A stretch of 64,000 nucleotides of DNA, from the NCBI RefSeq assembly GCF_027594865.1, contig NZ_CP089391.1, positions 3,750,501 to 3,814,500 on the forward strand, read 5' to 3'. Position numbers and translations under genes: made by a program. Positions 50,937-59,971 of the stretch are shown in pieces. This DNA is from Bradyrhizobium xenonodulans (GTDB taxonomy: Bacteria; Pseudomonadota; Alphaproteobacteria; Rhizobiales; Xanthobacteraceae). Below the pieces are notes generated by a model. That model did not search any database. It was given only the letters and a program-made list of their open reading frames with translations, and was not told the DNA's origin. Position 1 is the stretch's first letter. Each line of letters starts with the position of its first letter.

Positions 50937-52304
50937 TTAGCCGGCACTGAGGCGCACGCCAGCGCGCAAGAACTTCTGCGGGTCGACCGCTTCGCCTTCG
51001 ATGCGGGTTTCGTAGTGCAGATGCGGGCCGGTGGAGCGGCCTGTCGAGCCGACGAGGCCGACGACCTGACCGATCTTCACGATCTCGCCGACCTTGACGT
51101 TGATCTCGGAGAGATGGCCGTAGCGGGTCGAGAGCCCATTGCCGTGGTCGACCTCGATCATGCGGCCGTAGCCGCCGGACCAGCCGGCCGAGACGACCTT
51201 GCCATTGGCGGTGACGCGCACGGGATCGCCGGTCGCGGCGCGAAAGTCGAGACCGGTGTGCATCGCGGGCCGGCCGAGGAACGGATCGCTGCGCACGCCG
51301 AAGCCGGAGGTGAACTCCACCTCGCCGATGACGGGCTTGCGGTAGGGCACCAGCGCCAGCGTGCGATTGAGCCGGTCCATCTCGGCGCGCGTGGTGTTGA
51401 TGCGATAGAGCTGCTTCTCGAACGGTCCGGCATTGGCCGTCAGCTTGACGGGCACGAACGGTCCGCCCATGGCGGAACGCGGCACGGCGGCTTCGAGACT
51501 GGCGAGATTGAGGCCGAGATCGCTGACCACGCCGCGCATCCGGCGCATGCGTGAATCCATGCCTTCCTCGACGGCGCCGAGCGCCGCCATCTGGCGACGC
51601 TCCACCTGGTCAAGCGAAGTCGTGAGCCGGACCAGGACGTTGTCGAACCCCTGGTTCTTGGCGAATTGGCTGGTTGGCGGTGCCGCGACGGTCGGGGCGC
51701 GCGATTCGAGTCGCGCTTCGCGATCGGGCGGGGCCACGAAGATCACGGTGTCGCTGATCGGGGAGGGCTTTGGCGTGCCCTGAGCCGCACTCGAATCGCC
51801 GCGCTGCGGGGCCGCGCGAGGAATCGATCCGGTCACGTCGGGCATGGCCCCGAGCGCCGTCGCCCGGGACTCCAGCGCCGTCTGGCGCTTCATGATCTGG
51901 TCGAGCTTCTGGTCGAACTGTTCCTGGTCCAGCAGCTGCCGGCTGGTGGTGCGATCGACCTTGGCGCGCAGCTCGGCGATGCGGTCCTCATAAGCGTATT
52001 GCATCTCGGCTTGGCGGGCGATCAGCCGGGTCAGGACGTCGTCGCGGAAGGCGAAATAGGTGGCGGTCGCCGCCGACCAGAGGCCGAGCAACACCACGGT
52101 GCCGACCACGATCCAGAACACCACCGGACCCAGGCGAACCTGCTTGCCGTGATGGACGATCGTGTAGGCGTCATCGGCGTCGGGAAGGGGAATCGGAGCA
52201 GTCGCCGCGACAGCGGCAGAACGGCGCTGGAAGGCCCGTCCGTGGTCGTGGGGATGATGTTGGGGGTACTGCGAGTATTGGGCAGGACTTTTCGACATCG
52301 GCAC
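50937..52304 (-). CDS. M23 family metallopeptidase
   Basis: This 455-residue protein has a single N-terminal TM (residues about 57-80, VVFWIVVGTVVLLGLW) and a coiled-coil stalk (about 90-140, EDRIAELRAKVDRTTSRQLL). The C-terminal LytM domain (about 325-445) has zinc ligands in MHTGLDFRAATGDPV, RYGHLSE and GPHLHYETR. All catalytic positions look intact, so it is probably an active DD-endopeptidase rather than an EnvC/NlpD-like activator. It is anchored in the inner membrane facing the periplasm. It is convergent with the DUF5666 gene. Confidence 0.92.
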   Translation of the reverse strand: MPMSKSPAQYSQYPQHHPHDHGRAFQRRSAAVAATAPIPLPDADDAYTIVHHGKQVRLGPVVFWIVVGTVVLLGLWSAATATYFAFRDDVLTRLIARQAEMQYAYEDRIAELRAKVDRTTSRQLLDQEQFDQKLDQIMKRQTALESRATALGAMPDVTGSIPRAAPQRGDSSAAQGTPKPSPISDTVIFVAPPDREARLESRAPTVAAPPTSQFAKNQGFDNVLVRLTTSLDQVERRQMAALGAVEEGMDSRMRRMRGVVSDLGLNLASLEAAVPRSAMGGPFVPVKLTANAGPFEKQLYRINTTRAEMDRLNRTLALVPYRKPVIGEVEFTSGFGVRSDPFLGRPAMHTGLDFRAATGDPVRVTANGKVVSAGWSGGYGRMIEVDHGNGLSTRYGHLSEINVKVGEIVKIGQVVGLVGSTGRSTGPHLHYETRIEGEAVDPQKFLRAGVRLSAG

Positions 52305-52409
52305 TCCGGTGCCGGTCGGAACGGTTCCTTGCGGCTCAATTGCCGCAGCAATCTGGGCCGGTCATGGTTAATTTTCCGGAAACGGGAACGCTCGAATTTA
52401 ACGGTCTGG

Positions 52410-53099
52410 TTAAAGACTTCTTGCCGCGTCCAGCACCTGATCGGCATGGCCGTCGACCCGGACATTGCGCCAGACCTTGGCCACCTTGCCGTCGGTCCCG
52501 ATCAGCACTGTGGTGCGAAGAATGCCGAGGAAGGTCTTGCCGTACATCGATTTTTCGCCCCAGGCGCCATAGGCCTCCAGCATCTCGTGCTTCTCGTCCG
52601 AGATGAGAGGCACGGCGAGCTTGTGCTTGTCGCGGAACTTCTCCTGGGCCTTTAACGGATCGGCCGAGATGCCGAGCACCGCCGTGCCGGCCGTGGTGAA
52701 AGCGTCCGCCAGCCGGGTGAAGTCGATCGCCTCCCTGGTGCAGCCGGGCGTGTCGGCGCGGGGATAGAAGAACAGGACGAGCTTCCGGCCGGCATAATCC
52801 GCCAGAGAAATCACGTCGCCGCCATCGCGGGGCAGGCGGAAGGCGGGCGCCTTCTGGCCCTCGGTCAGGGCGGACTTCGCGCCCGCGGGCGCGGACGCCG
52901 ATTTGGAAGAATTTAACTGTTTCGATGCGGCCTTATGCGATCCTGCTTTTGCTATGGTCTTGGTTGATTTGGTCGCCGGTGTCCGCTGTGTTTTCGCGGA
53001 CTTTGTTTGAGTCGTTGCCCGCTTTGTCGGGGCCTTCTTTTTAGCCGTTGCAATGCTGGAGGGCGTTTTGGACGATTTCTTTCGGGATTTCTTGGACAT
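52410..53099 (-). CDS. bcp: peroxiredoxin (BCP/PrxQ type) with lysine-rich N-terminal tail
   Basis: This 229-residue thiol peroxidase has a core (about 78-229) with peroxidatic Cys120 in FYPRADTPGCTREAIDF and downstream ISADPLKAQEKFRDKHKL and GILRTTVLIG. The position five after Cys120 is Ile, not the resolving Cys seen in two-Cys BCPs. The first ~75 residues are unusual: rich in Lys, Ser, Thr and Ala (SKKSRKKSSKTPSS, KKKAPTKRATT), resembling a histone H1 or AlgP-like tail. The start is fixed by ribosome site AAGGAAGG, and there is no later ATG before the core. The tail could bind nucleic acid. Confidence 0.93.
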   Translation of the reverse strand: MSKKSRKKSSKTPSSIATAKKKAPTKRATTQTKSAKTQRTPATKSTKTIAKAGSHKAASKQLNSSKSASAPAGAKSALTEGQKAPAFRLPRDGGDVISLADYAGRKLVLFFYPRADTPGCTREAIDFTRLADAFTTAGTAVLGISADPLKAQEKFRDKHKLAVPLISDEKHEMLEAYGAWGEKSMYGKTFLGILRTTVLIGTDGKVAKVWRNVRVDGHADQVLDAARSL

Positions 53100-53267
53100 A
53101 CGCCTTCCTTTCGACGCTTTCGGCGGGTCAACCAAAGCGGTATTGCAGCTCTCACCCGGTGTGTCGGAATCGCCCTCTCGGCTGGGCAAGTCTGACGACG
53201 CCGGAGTATGGTTACAAGGAATTCCACGCACCACCCCACTGCTCGTTGAACGCGCTCCCGGGGCGAA

Positions 53268-56200
53268 ATGACGAACAGCAGGAATATTCGAGGTATGGCG
53301 GCAGCGCCGACGCAGGGAGCTTCGCTTCCGGCGGGCGGCTGCGGTCCCGGCGGCGCTCAATCCTATGATGGGCGCCTGTATCGAGAGGCAATGGCAAGGA
53401 ATACGTCGCCCCAGGATTACAGTCGGGATTTCGATCGGCGCGGCGGTCAACAAACGCCGCAGGAATGGGACGACGCCGACTGGGATCCGGATCAGGAAGC
53501 GGCGGCGGGCCATCGGGCGCGCCGGCTCTTGTCGCGTTCCAATTCGGGCTTCCATCGCTTCGGTGACGGGTTTGCGTCGATGCGCCGCTGGTTGGGTGGC
53601 GGTCGTTGGCTGAAGCGGCTGGCCGTCGTGGTCGGGGCTCTCATCGTCATCTTCGTCGGCTGTTTCGGCGCGCTGTGGTGGCGGCTCGGCGCCGGCCCCA
53701 TCAATCTCGACATCGCGACGCCTTGGCTCGCTGCTGCCATCGAGGACAATATCGGGCACGGCAATACCGTGGAGGTCGGCGGCACCCAGATCGAGCGGGC
53801 CGGGCGGATCCGCATTGCCGTGCGCATCCGTGACATCGTCGTGCGCGACCATGACCATGCCATCGTCGCCACCGCGCCGAAGGCCGAGGTGAAGCTGTCG
53901 GGTGCGGGTCTTTTGATGGGCCATCTGCGCGCCGAGAGCCTCAATCTCGTCGATGCCGAGCTGGCGATTCGCATTGCGCCCGACGGCACGGTCACGGTGT
54001 CTGCCGGCGACACCGCAAAACCGCTCGCAACCGGCGTCGCCTCCAAGAAGGAGGCGGGCCTGCCGCCGACATTCCCGCGCAACGGTGTCCCGCCGCCGCC
54101 ATTCGCCACGGCGCCTGCAAGCCCGGATGCATCCCAGGCCACACCGCCGGCGACTGCGCAGAGCGGCATTCTTCAGGGCCTCGACTGGCTCGACAGTCTC
54201 AGCATGACCGGTCTCGACGGCCAGAACCTCAACGAGATCGGCCTGAAGAACGGCAATCTGATCGTCGACGATCAGCAGCGCGGCAGCAAATGGTCGTTTG
54301 AGAACATCACGCTCAGCCTGCGCCGGCCGAGCCGTGGCGGCGTCACGCTCAGCCTCGGCGAAGAGGGCGCGCGCCCGTGGATGCTGCGCGCCACGATCGG
54401 CCCTGCCGAGAACGGCGTGCGCTCGGTCGACATCAAGGCCGACAAGGTCTCGACCTCCAACATCCTGCTGGCGCTGCGGGTGAAGGATCTCACCTATACC
54501 GCCGATCTGCCGCTGACCGGCGAGCTCAAGGGCGAGCTTGGCCGCGACGGGGTGCCGACCTTCTTCCGCGGCAAGATCGCGATCGGTGCGGGCAACATCA
54601 TCGACACCGACACGCCGGATTATCCGATGGCGATCGACTCCGCCGAGATCAACGTCGAGTGGGACGCCAATCGGCGGGTGCTGGTCGCTCCGTTCAAGAT
54701 CCTCTCGGGTGCGAACCGTCTGACGCTTCTGGCTCATCTCGAGCCGCCCAACGGCACCGTGAATGACTGGCAGCTCGGTTTCAGCGGCGGCTCGATCCTG
54801 CTCGGCGGCATCGACAACGAGCCGCCGCTCGTCTTCAACCGCATTGCGATCGGCTTCCGCTTCGACACCGACCACAAGCGCCTCCTGCTGACGCAGGCCG
54901 ATATCAGCAATGGCGAGATTGGCGTCGCCGGCACCGGCGCCATCGATTATTCCGGCGAGCCGCGGCTGACGCTGGGCTTTGCGGGAACGCCGATGTCGGC
55001 CTCTGCGCTCAAGCGGATGTGGCCGACCCTCGTGGTTCCCGAGTTGCGCGAATGGGTGATCGAGCGGATCGAGCGCGGCACGCTCCAGCGCATCGAGATC
55101 GGCGTCAATTCGCCAACGAGGAATCTTCCGCGCAAGGGCCCGCCCATTCCCGACGACGGCCTGTCGGTCAACATCGTGGCGAGCGGCGTCGCGGTCCGCC
55201 CCGTGGACGGCATGCCGGTGGTGCACGATGCCGATCTGAAGGCGCGGGTGACCGGCCGCACCGCGACGGTGAATATCGCCCAGGGCATTGCCGACACGCC
55301 GGCGGGCCGCAAGGTCACGATTTCCGATTTCGTCTTCGAGGTGCCCGACATGGCGCCCAAGCCGTCGCCGTCGCGGACCAGGTTCCGGGTCGATGGTCCG
55401 GTGCCTGCCGCTGCCGAGATGCTTTCCAATGATCGCCTGAGCGACCTGTCGTCGACCGTCGTCGATCCCAACACCAGCAAGGGGACGTTCACGGCCAACA
55501 TCCAGCTCGGCCTGCCGGTCAAGGGCGAGCTGACCAAGGCCGATACGACCTACACCGTCACCGCCGATCTCAACGGCTTTGCCGCCGACAAGCTGGTGAT
55601 GAACCAGAAGCTCGAGGCCAACAATCTCAAGATCGTCGCGAGCAACCAGGGCTATCAGGTCAAGGGCGACGTCAAGATCAACGGCCAGGCCGCCTCGCTC
55701 GACTATCGCAAGCCGGCCGAGGGCGACGCCGACGTCAGATTGCAGGCGACCTTGGACGATGCCAGCCGCGCGCGGCTGGGATTTGACCTGAGCCCCGCCG
55801 TCAGCGGTTCGCTGCCGATCAAACTGTCGGGCAAGATCGCGAGCGGCGCGGACCAGACGACGAAGCTCGGCGTCGAAGCCGATCTCACTTCGGTCAAGCT
55901 CGACAATATGCTGCCGGGCTGGGTCAAGCTGCCGGGCAAATCGGGCAAGGCGATCTTCAAGGTGGTGCCGACGGCGCAATCGACGCGCTTCGAGGACATC
56001 GTCATCGAGGGCGGCGGCGCCTCGATCAAGGGCTCGCTCGAGGTCGACGCGAATGGCGACCTCATGAATGCGAGCTTCCCGACCTATTCGCCGTCCGACG
56101 GCGACAAGGCGTCGCTGAAGGTCGAGCGCGGCCAGGACGGCGTGGTCAAGGGCACGATGCGCGGCGACGTGTTCGACGGCCGCGGCTTCCTGAAGTCGGC

Positions 56201-57104
56201 GATTTCAGGCAATTCCAAGGACGATGCCAAGAACAAGATGAAGAACGTCGATTTCGACATCGACGTGAAGCTCGGCGCCGTCATGGGTTTCAACGGCGAG
56301 GCGATGCGCAGCGTCGACGCAAAGATGTCCCGCCGCAGCGGCGCGGTCAAAGCCTTCACGCTGAACGGCCGGATCGGCAAGGACACGCCGGTGGCCGCCG
56401 ATTTGCGCGGCGGCCGCGCTCAGGGCAACCGCGAGGTGATCTACCTCCAGACCAACGATGCCGGCGCGCTGCTGCGTTTCACCGACACCTACACCAAGGC
56501 GGTTGGCGGCCAGATGGTGGTGGCGATGGAGCCGCCGTCCTCCGAGCCGAACACGACGCGCGAGGGCCTCATCAACGTGCGCGACTTCACGGTGAAGGGT
56601 GAAGCGCAGCTCGAACGTGTCGCAGCAGGAGCGCCCAACGGTACCGGGAACGGCGTCTCCTTCAGCGCGTTGCGCGCGGAGTTTACCCGGCAGAACGGCG
56701 CACTCACCGTTCGTGACGGCGTCGTCAAGGGCCCGATGATTGGCGCCACCATCGAGGGTTCGATCGACTATCCCGGCAACCAGGTCTGCATGAGCGGCAC
56801 CTTCGTGCCGATGTATGGTGTCAACAACATCTTCGGCCAGATCCCGTTGTTCGGCATCTTCCTCGGCGGCGGCAACAACGAAGGATTGATCGGTGTCACT
56901 TACGAGGTGGTCGGCACGCCGGCCGCGCCGGTGATGCGCGTCAATCCGATCTCGGCGATGGCGCCCGGTCTGTTCCGCAAGATCTTCGAATTCAACACCG
57001 GCAAGCAGAACTCGCCGTTCGAAGAGTTTCCGTCGCAATCGAGCGACGGTTCGACCGGATCGACGCGTCAGCTCTCGAGCGGCTGCAGCCTCGCACGGCG
57101 TTAG
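53268..57104 (+). CDS. large AsmA-like (DUF3971/YhdP-type) inner-membrane anchored protein
   Basis: This protein has up to 1278 residues. ATG 53391 (ARNTSPQDYSRDF) is an in-frame alternative giving 1237 residues, and the upstream 41 residues are less protein-like. A polar N-terminus leads to one TM helix (about 117-137, LAVVVGALIVIFVGCFGALW) and then about 1100 residues of beta-rich periplasmic repeats. The AsmA-like C-terminal domain (DFTVKGEAQLERVA, GNQVCMSGTFVPMYGVNNI, PLFGIFLGG) is near 1100-1250. AsmA-like/YhdP proteins are thought to form bridge-like channels carrying phospholipid to the outer membrane. It is divergent from bcp. Confidence 0.9.
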   Translation: MTNSRNIRGMAAAPTQGASLPAGGCGPGGAQSYDGRLYREAMARNTSPQDYSRDFDRRGGQQTPQEWDDADWDPDQEAAAGHRARRLLSRSNSGFHRFGDGFASMRRWLGGGRWLKRLAVVVGALIVIFVGCFGALWWRLGAGPINLDIATPWLAAAIEDNIGHGNTVEVGGTQIERAGRIRIAVRIRDIVVRDHDHAIVATAPKAEVKLSGAGLLMGHLRAESLNLVDAELAIRIAPDGTVTVSAGDTAKPLATGVASKKEAGLPPTFPRNGVPPPPFATAPASPDASQATPPATAQSGILQGLDWLDSLSMTGLDGQNLNEIGLKNGNLIVDDQQRGSKWSFENITLSLRRPSRGGVTLSLGEEGARPWMLRATIGPAENGVRSVDIKADKVSTSNILLALRVKDLTYTADLPLTGELKGELGRDGVPTFFRGKIAIGAGNIIDTDTPDYPMAIDSAEINVEWDANRRVLVAPFKILSGANRLTLLAHLEPPNGTVNDWQLGFSGGSILLGGIDNEPPLVFNRIAIGFRFDTDHKRLLLTQADISNGEIGVAGTGAIDYSGEPRLTLGFAGTPMSASALKRMWPTLVVPELREWVIERIERGTLQRIEIGVNSPTRNLPRKGPPIPDDGLSVNIVASGVAVRPVDGMPVVHDADLKARVTGRTATVNIAQGIADTPAGRKVTISDFVFEVPDMAPKPSPSRTRFRVDGPVPAAAEMLSNDRLSDLSSTVVDPNTSKGTFTANIQLGLPVKGELTKADTTYTVTADLNGFAADKLVMNQKLEANNLKIVASNQGYQVKGDVKINGQAASLDYRKPAEGDADVRLQATLDDASRARLGFDLSPAVSGSLPIKLSGKIASGADQTTKLGVEADLTSVKLDNMLPGWVKLPGKSGKAIFKVVPTAQSTRFEDIVIEGGGASIKGSLEVDANGDLMNASFPTYSPSDGDKASLKVERGQDGVVKGTMRGDVFDGRGFLKSAISGNSKDDAKNKMKNVDFDIDVKLGAVMGFNGEAMRSVDAKMSRRSGAVKAFTLNGRIGKDTPVAADLRGGRAQGNREVIYLQTNDAGALLRFTDTYTKAVGGQMVVAMEPPSSEPNTTREGLINVRDFTVKGEAQLERVAAGAPNGTGNGVSFSALRAEFTRQNGALTVRDGVVKGPMIGATIEGSIDYPGNQVCMSGTFVPMYGVNNIFGQIPLFGIFLGGGNNEGLIGVTYEVVGTPAAPVMRVNPISAMAPGLFRKIFEFNTGKQNSPFEEFPSQSSDGSTGSTRQLSSGCSLARR

Positions 57105-57109
57105 CTGAA

Positions 57110-57242
57110 GTCGTCATGCCCGGGCTTGTCCCGCCTGCGCGGCCAAAGCCGCTACGGCGAGGCGAAGGCCCGGGCATCCACGAACTTTCTTTCTACATGT
57201 GCCGACAACGTGGGTGGCCGTGACAAGCCCGGCCATGACGAC
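57110..57242. repeat. MITE-like intergenic repeat with 21-bp terminal inverted repeats
   Basis: The left end GTCGTCATGCCCGGGCTTGTC (57110-57130, read as GTCGTCATGC and CCGGGCTTGTC) is the reverse complement of the right end (57222-57242) with one mismatch in 21. The interior carries CCCGGGCATCCACG, a motif often seen in dispersed Bradyrhizobium and Rhodopseudomonas intergenic repeats. There is no ORF. It fills the gap between the convergent AsmA-like and chemoreceptor genes. No clear target-site duplication is visible. Confidence 0.75.
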
Positions 57243-57265
57243 GTGGAGAGTTTGGTGCCGGCCGC

Positions 57266-58960
57266 TTACGCTGCTCGCACGCCGGCCAGGAAGGTGCCGA
57301 CCTCACCGGAGAGCTGCTCGGCCTGCTTGGAGAGGTTGCTGGCGGCCGCGAGCACCATGCCGGCGGCGTTGCCGGTCTCGTTTGCGGCCGTGCTGACGCC
57401 GCCGATATTGGTGGTGACTTCCTTGGTGGCCTCCGCCGTCTGCGAGACGCTGCGGGCGATCTCGGCGGTGGCGGCGCCTTGCTCCTCGATGGCAGCCCCG
57501 ATCGAGGTGGCGATGCGGCTGACCTCCTCGATGGTGGCGGTGATGCCACCGATGGCGTCCACGGCTTCCTTGGTCGCGCCCTGGATCTGGGCGATCTTGT
57601 CGCCGATCTCACGCGTCGCTTCCGCGGTCTGGCTGGCGAGCGACTTCACCTCGGAGGCGACGACGGCAAAACCGCGGCCGGCTTCGCCGGCGCGGGCGGC
57701 CTCGATGGTGGCGTTGAGCGCAAGCAAGTTCGTCTGTGCCGCGATGCTGGAGATCAGCTCGGCAACATGCTCGATCTGCTGGGCGCCGTCGGAGAGCGCG
57801 CGGACGATGGTGTCGGTGCGGCGCGCGCTGTCCACGGCGCGGCCGGTGACTTCTGCGGATTGCGCGACCTGACGGCTGATCTCGGTGATGGAGGAGGAGA
57901 GCTCTTCGGCGGCAGCCGCGACCGTCTGGACGCGCTGGCTGGCTTCGGTGGCGGCCGAGCCGACGACAGCGGCGCGGCGGTTGGTGCCCTCGGCGGTGGA
58001 CGACATCGACTTGGCGGTGGTCTCGAGCTCGCCGGAGCCGGAGGCCATCAGGCCGACGAGCTGTCCGACCGACGCATCGAAGCGGTCGGCGAGCGAGATC
58101 AGGGCGTCGCGCTTCTCCTGCTCGCTGCGGGTCTTGGTGGCGACCTGCTCGGCTTCGAGCGTGCGTGCGGTGAGGGCAGTCTGCCTGAGCACTTCGAGGG
58201 TCTCGGCCATGCGGCCGATCTCGTCGCCGCGATCGGTCTCCGCGACCGGCTCGTCGATGGCGCCTTCGGAAATCTCCTGCATGCGGGTCTTCTGGCGATC
58301 GAGTGCGCTGAGCACGTCGCGGGCGATCAGCCAGGACAGCGTCGCCATCAGCAGCATCAGGCCGATTCCGATCGCGGCAAGCTCGAGCGTCAGCGAGCGC
58401 ACGTCGGCATCGATGTCGTCGACATAGAGGCCGTAGCTGATGGTTGCGTTCCAGGGCGCGAACTTGCGCGCGAACACGGTCTTGCGCACCGGCTCAGTTT
58501 GCCCGGGGCGAGGGTAGAGATAGGAGGCCACGCCTCCGCCATTCTGTTCGCCGGCCTTGAGGATCGCGTCGGCAATGAGAACGCCGTTGGAGTCCTTCGC
58601 GCCGGTGATCTTGCCTTCGAGCTGCTGATTGGCGCCGTTCACGAGCAGCGAGGTGTCGGGATTGTAGACAACGGGATAGCCCTGGCCGCCGTTGAAGCTC
58701 ATGCGCCGTCCGCGCATGTGGAACTGGGTTTTGGCTTCGGCCTGCGTCAGCTTGCCGGCGGTGACGTCGTCCTGAACCGACTGCGCCAAATTGTAGAGCA
58801 TGTCGACCGCGGTCTTCATCTGCTGAACCCGGTCTTCCATCATGCGGTTCTTGCTGAGGAAGGCCGATACGGCGATGATGGCCGTGACCGTGAGAGCCGC
58901 GAGACAGACCATGCTGGCAAGCTTGGTGCGGATCTTCAGATGGCTCAGCAGCTTCATCAC
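57266..58960 (-). CDS. methyl-accepting chemotaxis protein with Cache sensor
   Basis: This 564-residue chemoreceptor has TM1 at residues about 13-33 and a periplasmic sCache-type domain (about 40-185, [21 protein letters not shown]). TM2 is at about 190-212, with a HAMP segment (about 212-265) and a long cytoplasmic signalling domain. The hairpin tip reads [34 protein letters not shown] (core [15 protein letters not shown]). There is no C-terminal CheR-binding pentapeptide. It is not near other che genes. The ligand class is unknown; sCache receptors usually bind small organic acids. Confidence 0.94.
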   Translation of the reverse strand: MMKLLSHLKIRTKLASMVCLAALTVTAIIAVSAFLSKNRMMEDRVQQMKTAVDMLYNLAQSVQDDVTAGKLTQAEAKTQFHMRGRRMSFNGGQGYPVVYNPDTSLLVNGANQQLEGKITGAKDSNGVLIADAILKAGEQNGGGVASYLYPRPGQTEPVRKTVFARKFAPWNATISYGLYVDDIDADVRSLTLELAAIGIGLMLLMATLSWLIARDVLSALDRQKTRMQEISEGAIDEPVAETDRGDEIGRMAETLEVLRQTALTARTLEAEQVATKTRSEQEKRDALISLADRFDASVGQLVGLMASGSGELETTAKSMSSTAEGTNRRAAVVGSAATEASQRVQTVAAAAEELSSSITEISRQVAQSAEVTGRAVDSARRTDTIVRALSDGAQQIEHVAELISSIAAQTNLLALNATIEAARAGEAGRGFAVVASEVKSLASQTAEATREIGDKIAQIQGATKEAVDAIGGITATIEEVSRIATSIGAAIEEQGAATAEIARSVSQTAEATKEVTTNIGGVSTAANETGNAAGMVLAAASNLSKQAEQLSGEVGTFLAGVRAA

Positions 58961-59175
58961 AGCCCCTACGGAATGGTTGTTATTGTCAACATTGCTAGCA
59001 TGAAGTGCTTACCATTCATGAACATAGGCGTCCGGCAGCCCGCCGCGCGCATGAGCGTTCGCAGCTTCATGCACAACCGTGCAGTCAAACGGACATGTGT
59101 CGGCGCACGCCGGTACGCGTGCGGGAGTAGATCGATGTCAGGCTTGAGGGGTCATCGCGCCCGGCCGGAGTTGCA

Positions 59176-59262
59176 ATGAACCGATTCGTTCATCGCCTCA
59201 TCATGTCCGTGCTGCTGGTCGCAGCCCTCGTTCTCATCTGGAACGTCCTGGGCTCGCGATAG
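59176..59262 (+). CDS. 28-residue single-pass membrane peptide
   Basis: A 28-codon ORF has Shine-Dalgarno GGAG at 59167-59170, 5 nt before the ATG. It encodes a short basic start (NRFVHRL) and a single hydrophobic helix (SVLLVAALVLIWNVLG), ending SR. It lies in the ~385-nt gap between the chemoreceptor and DoxX genes, opposite in strand to both. The size and shape resemble known small bacterial membrane proteins, but chance cannot be excluded at this length. Confidence 0.4.
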   Translation: MNRFVHRLIMSVLLVAALVLIWNVLGSR

Positions 59263-59264
59263 AC

Positions 59265-59288
59265 GGCACCGGCAAAGCTGCCGGCGCC
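59265..59288 (-). terminator. hairpin, probable 3' end of doxX transcript
   Basis: GGCACCGGCA, loop AAGC, TGCCGGCGCC. On the plus strand one pair is an A-C mismatch, whereas on the minus-strand RNA that pair is G-U, giving a complete 10-bp stem. That asymmetry favours function on the minus strand, after the doxX gene. There is no U-run. Confidence 0.5.
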
Positions 59289-59345
59289 ATCCGTTACTTG
59301 CGCGTCAATTGGCGTGCGCTCGCGCCACGCCAACACGCTGGTCGA

Positions 59346-59750
59346 TTAGTCCTTGCCCATCGCCGCATCGGCGCTGACTGAGCCGCCGCCGGCTGTCGCG
59401 AGGTAGAGGCAGGCGAAGCAGAACAGGATCGCCGCGGTGCCGCCATTGAGCAGCGGCAGGAACACCGGCGTCTCGCCCTTGAGCATGTGGCCCATGAAGT
59501 AGGCGAAGGCCATTTCACCCGAGAGGATGAAGGCGGCGAGGCGGGTGAACAGGCCGATCATCAGGAGCGCGCCGAGCACGAGCTCGAGCGTACCGGCCGC
59601 ATAGATCAGCGGCGGGATGTTCGCGAAGTAGGGCAGCACCGGAAACTTGAACAGCTTGGCGATGCCGTACTGGAACAGCAAGAGGCCGGTGATGAAGCGA
59701 AACAGGCTCAAGAGAACCGGTTGAAAGCGAGTGAGATAGGGAAAGTTCAT
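59346..59750 (-). CDS. DoxX family membrane protein
   Basis: This 134-residue protein with four TM helices starts at ATG 59750 (NFPYLTRFQPVLLSLFRFI), with GAGGG about 9 nt upstream. Family features are LLLFQYGIAKLFKF, the GTLELVLGALLMIGLFTRLAAFILSGEMAFAYF core (shown here as ELVLGALLMIGLFTR) and ending loops near LPLLNGG. DoxX/DoxD-type proteins associate with quinone or thiol redox reactions in the membrane, but the role of this subfamily is unproven. It is monocistronic. Confidence 0.88.
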   Translation of the reverse strand: MNFPYLTRFQPVLLSLFRFITGLLLFQYGIAKLFKFPVLPYFANIPPLIYAAGTLELVLGALLMIGLFTRLAAFILSGEMAFAYFMGHMLKGETPVFLPLLNGGTAAILFCFACLYLATAGGGSVSADAAMGKD

Positions 59751-59971
59751 TGGTTTGTGCCCTCCATCCAATGCTGCGACTTGGACCGTATTCAGTTCGG
59801 CCCCGCAAGCCACCCGGGATCAATTCCGTTCTGACATTTTCGTCATGTCGGGCAAAACACCGCACGCCCGGCCATCAGCCGCGCGCGATCCGTGTTTTTT
59901 GCACGCGTTCGCGCCGTGGCCGTCCGTAATTTTCCGGTAACGCGAACGAACTCAAGTTACCTCCGGGAGAC

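Noticed and set aside
53100..55979. 960-codon minus-strand frame continuous with the peroxiredoxin gene
   Set aside because: It is antisense to the AsmA-like gene, crosses the divergent promoter, and its composition is a codon-mirror artefact. The peroxiredoxin start at 53099 has its own ribosome site.
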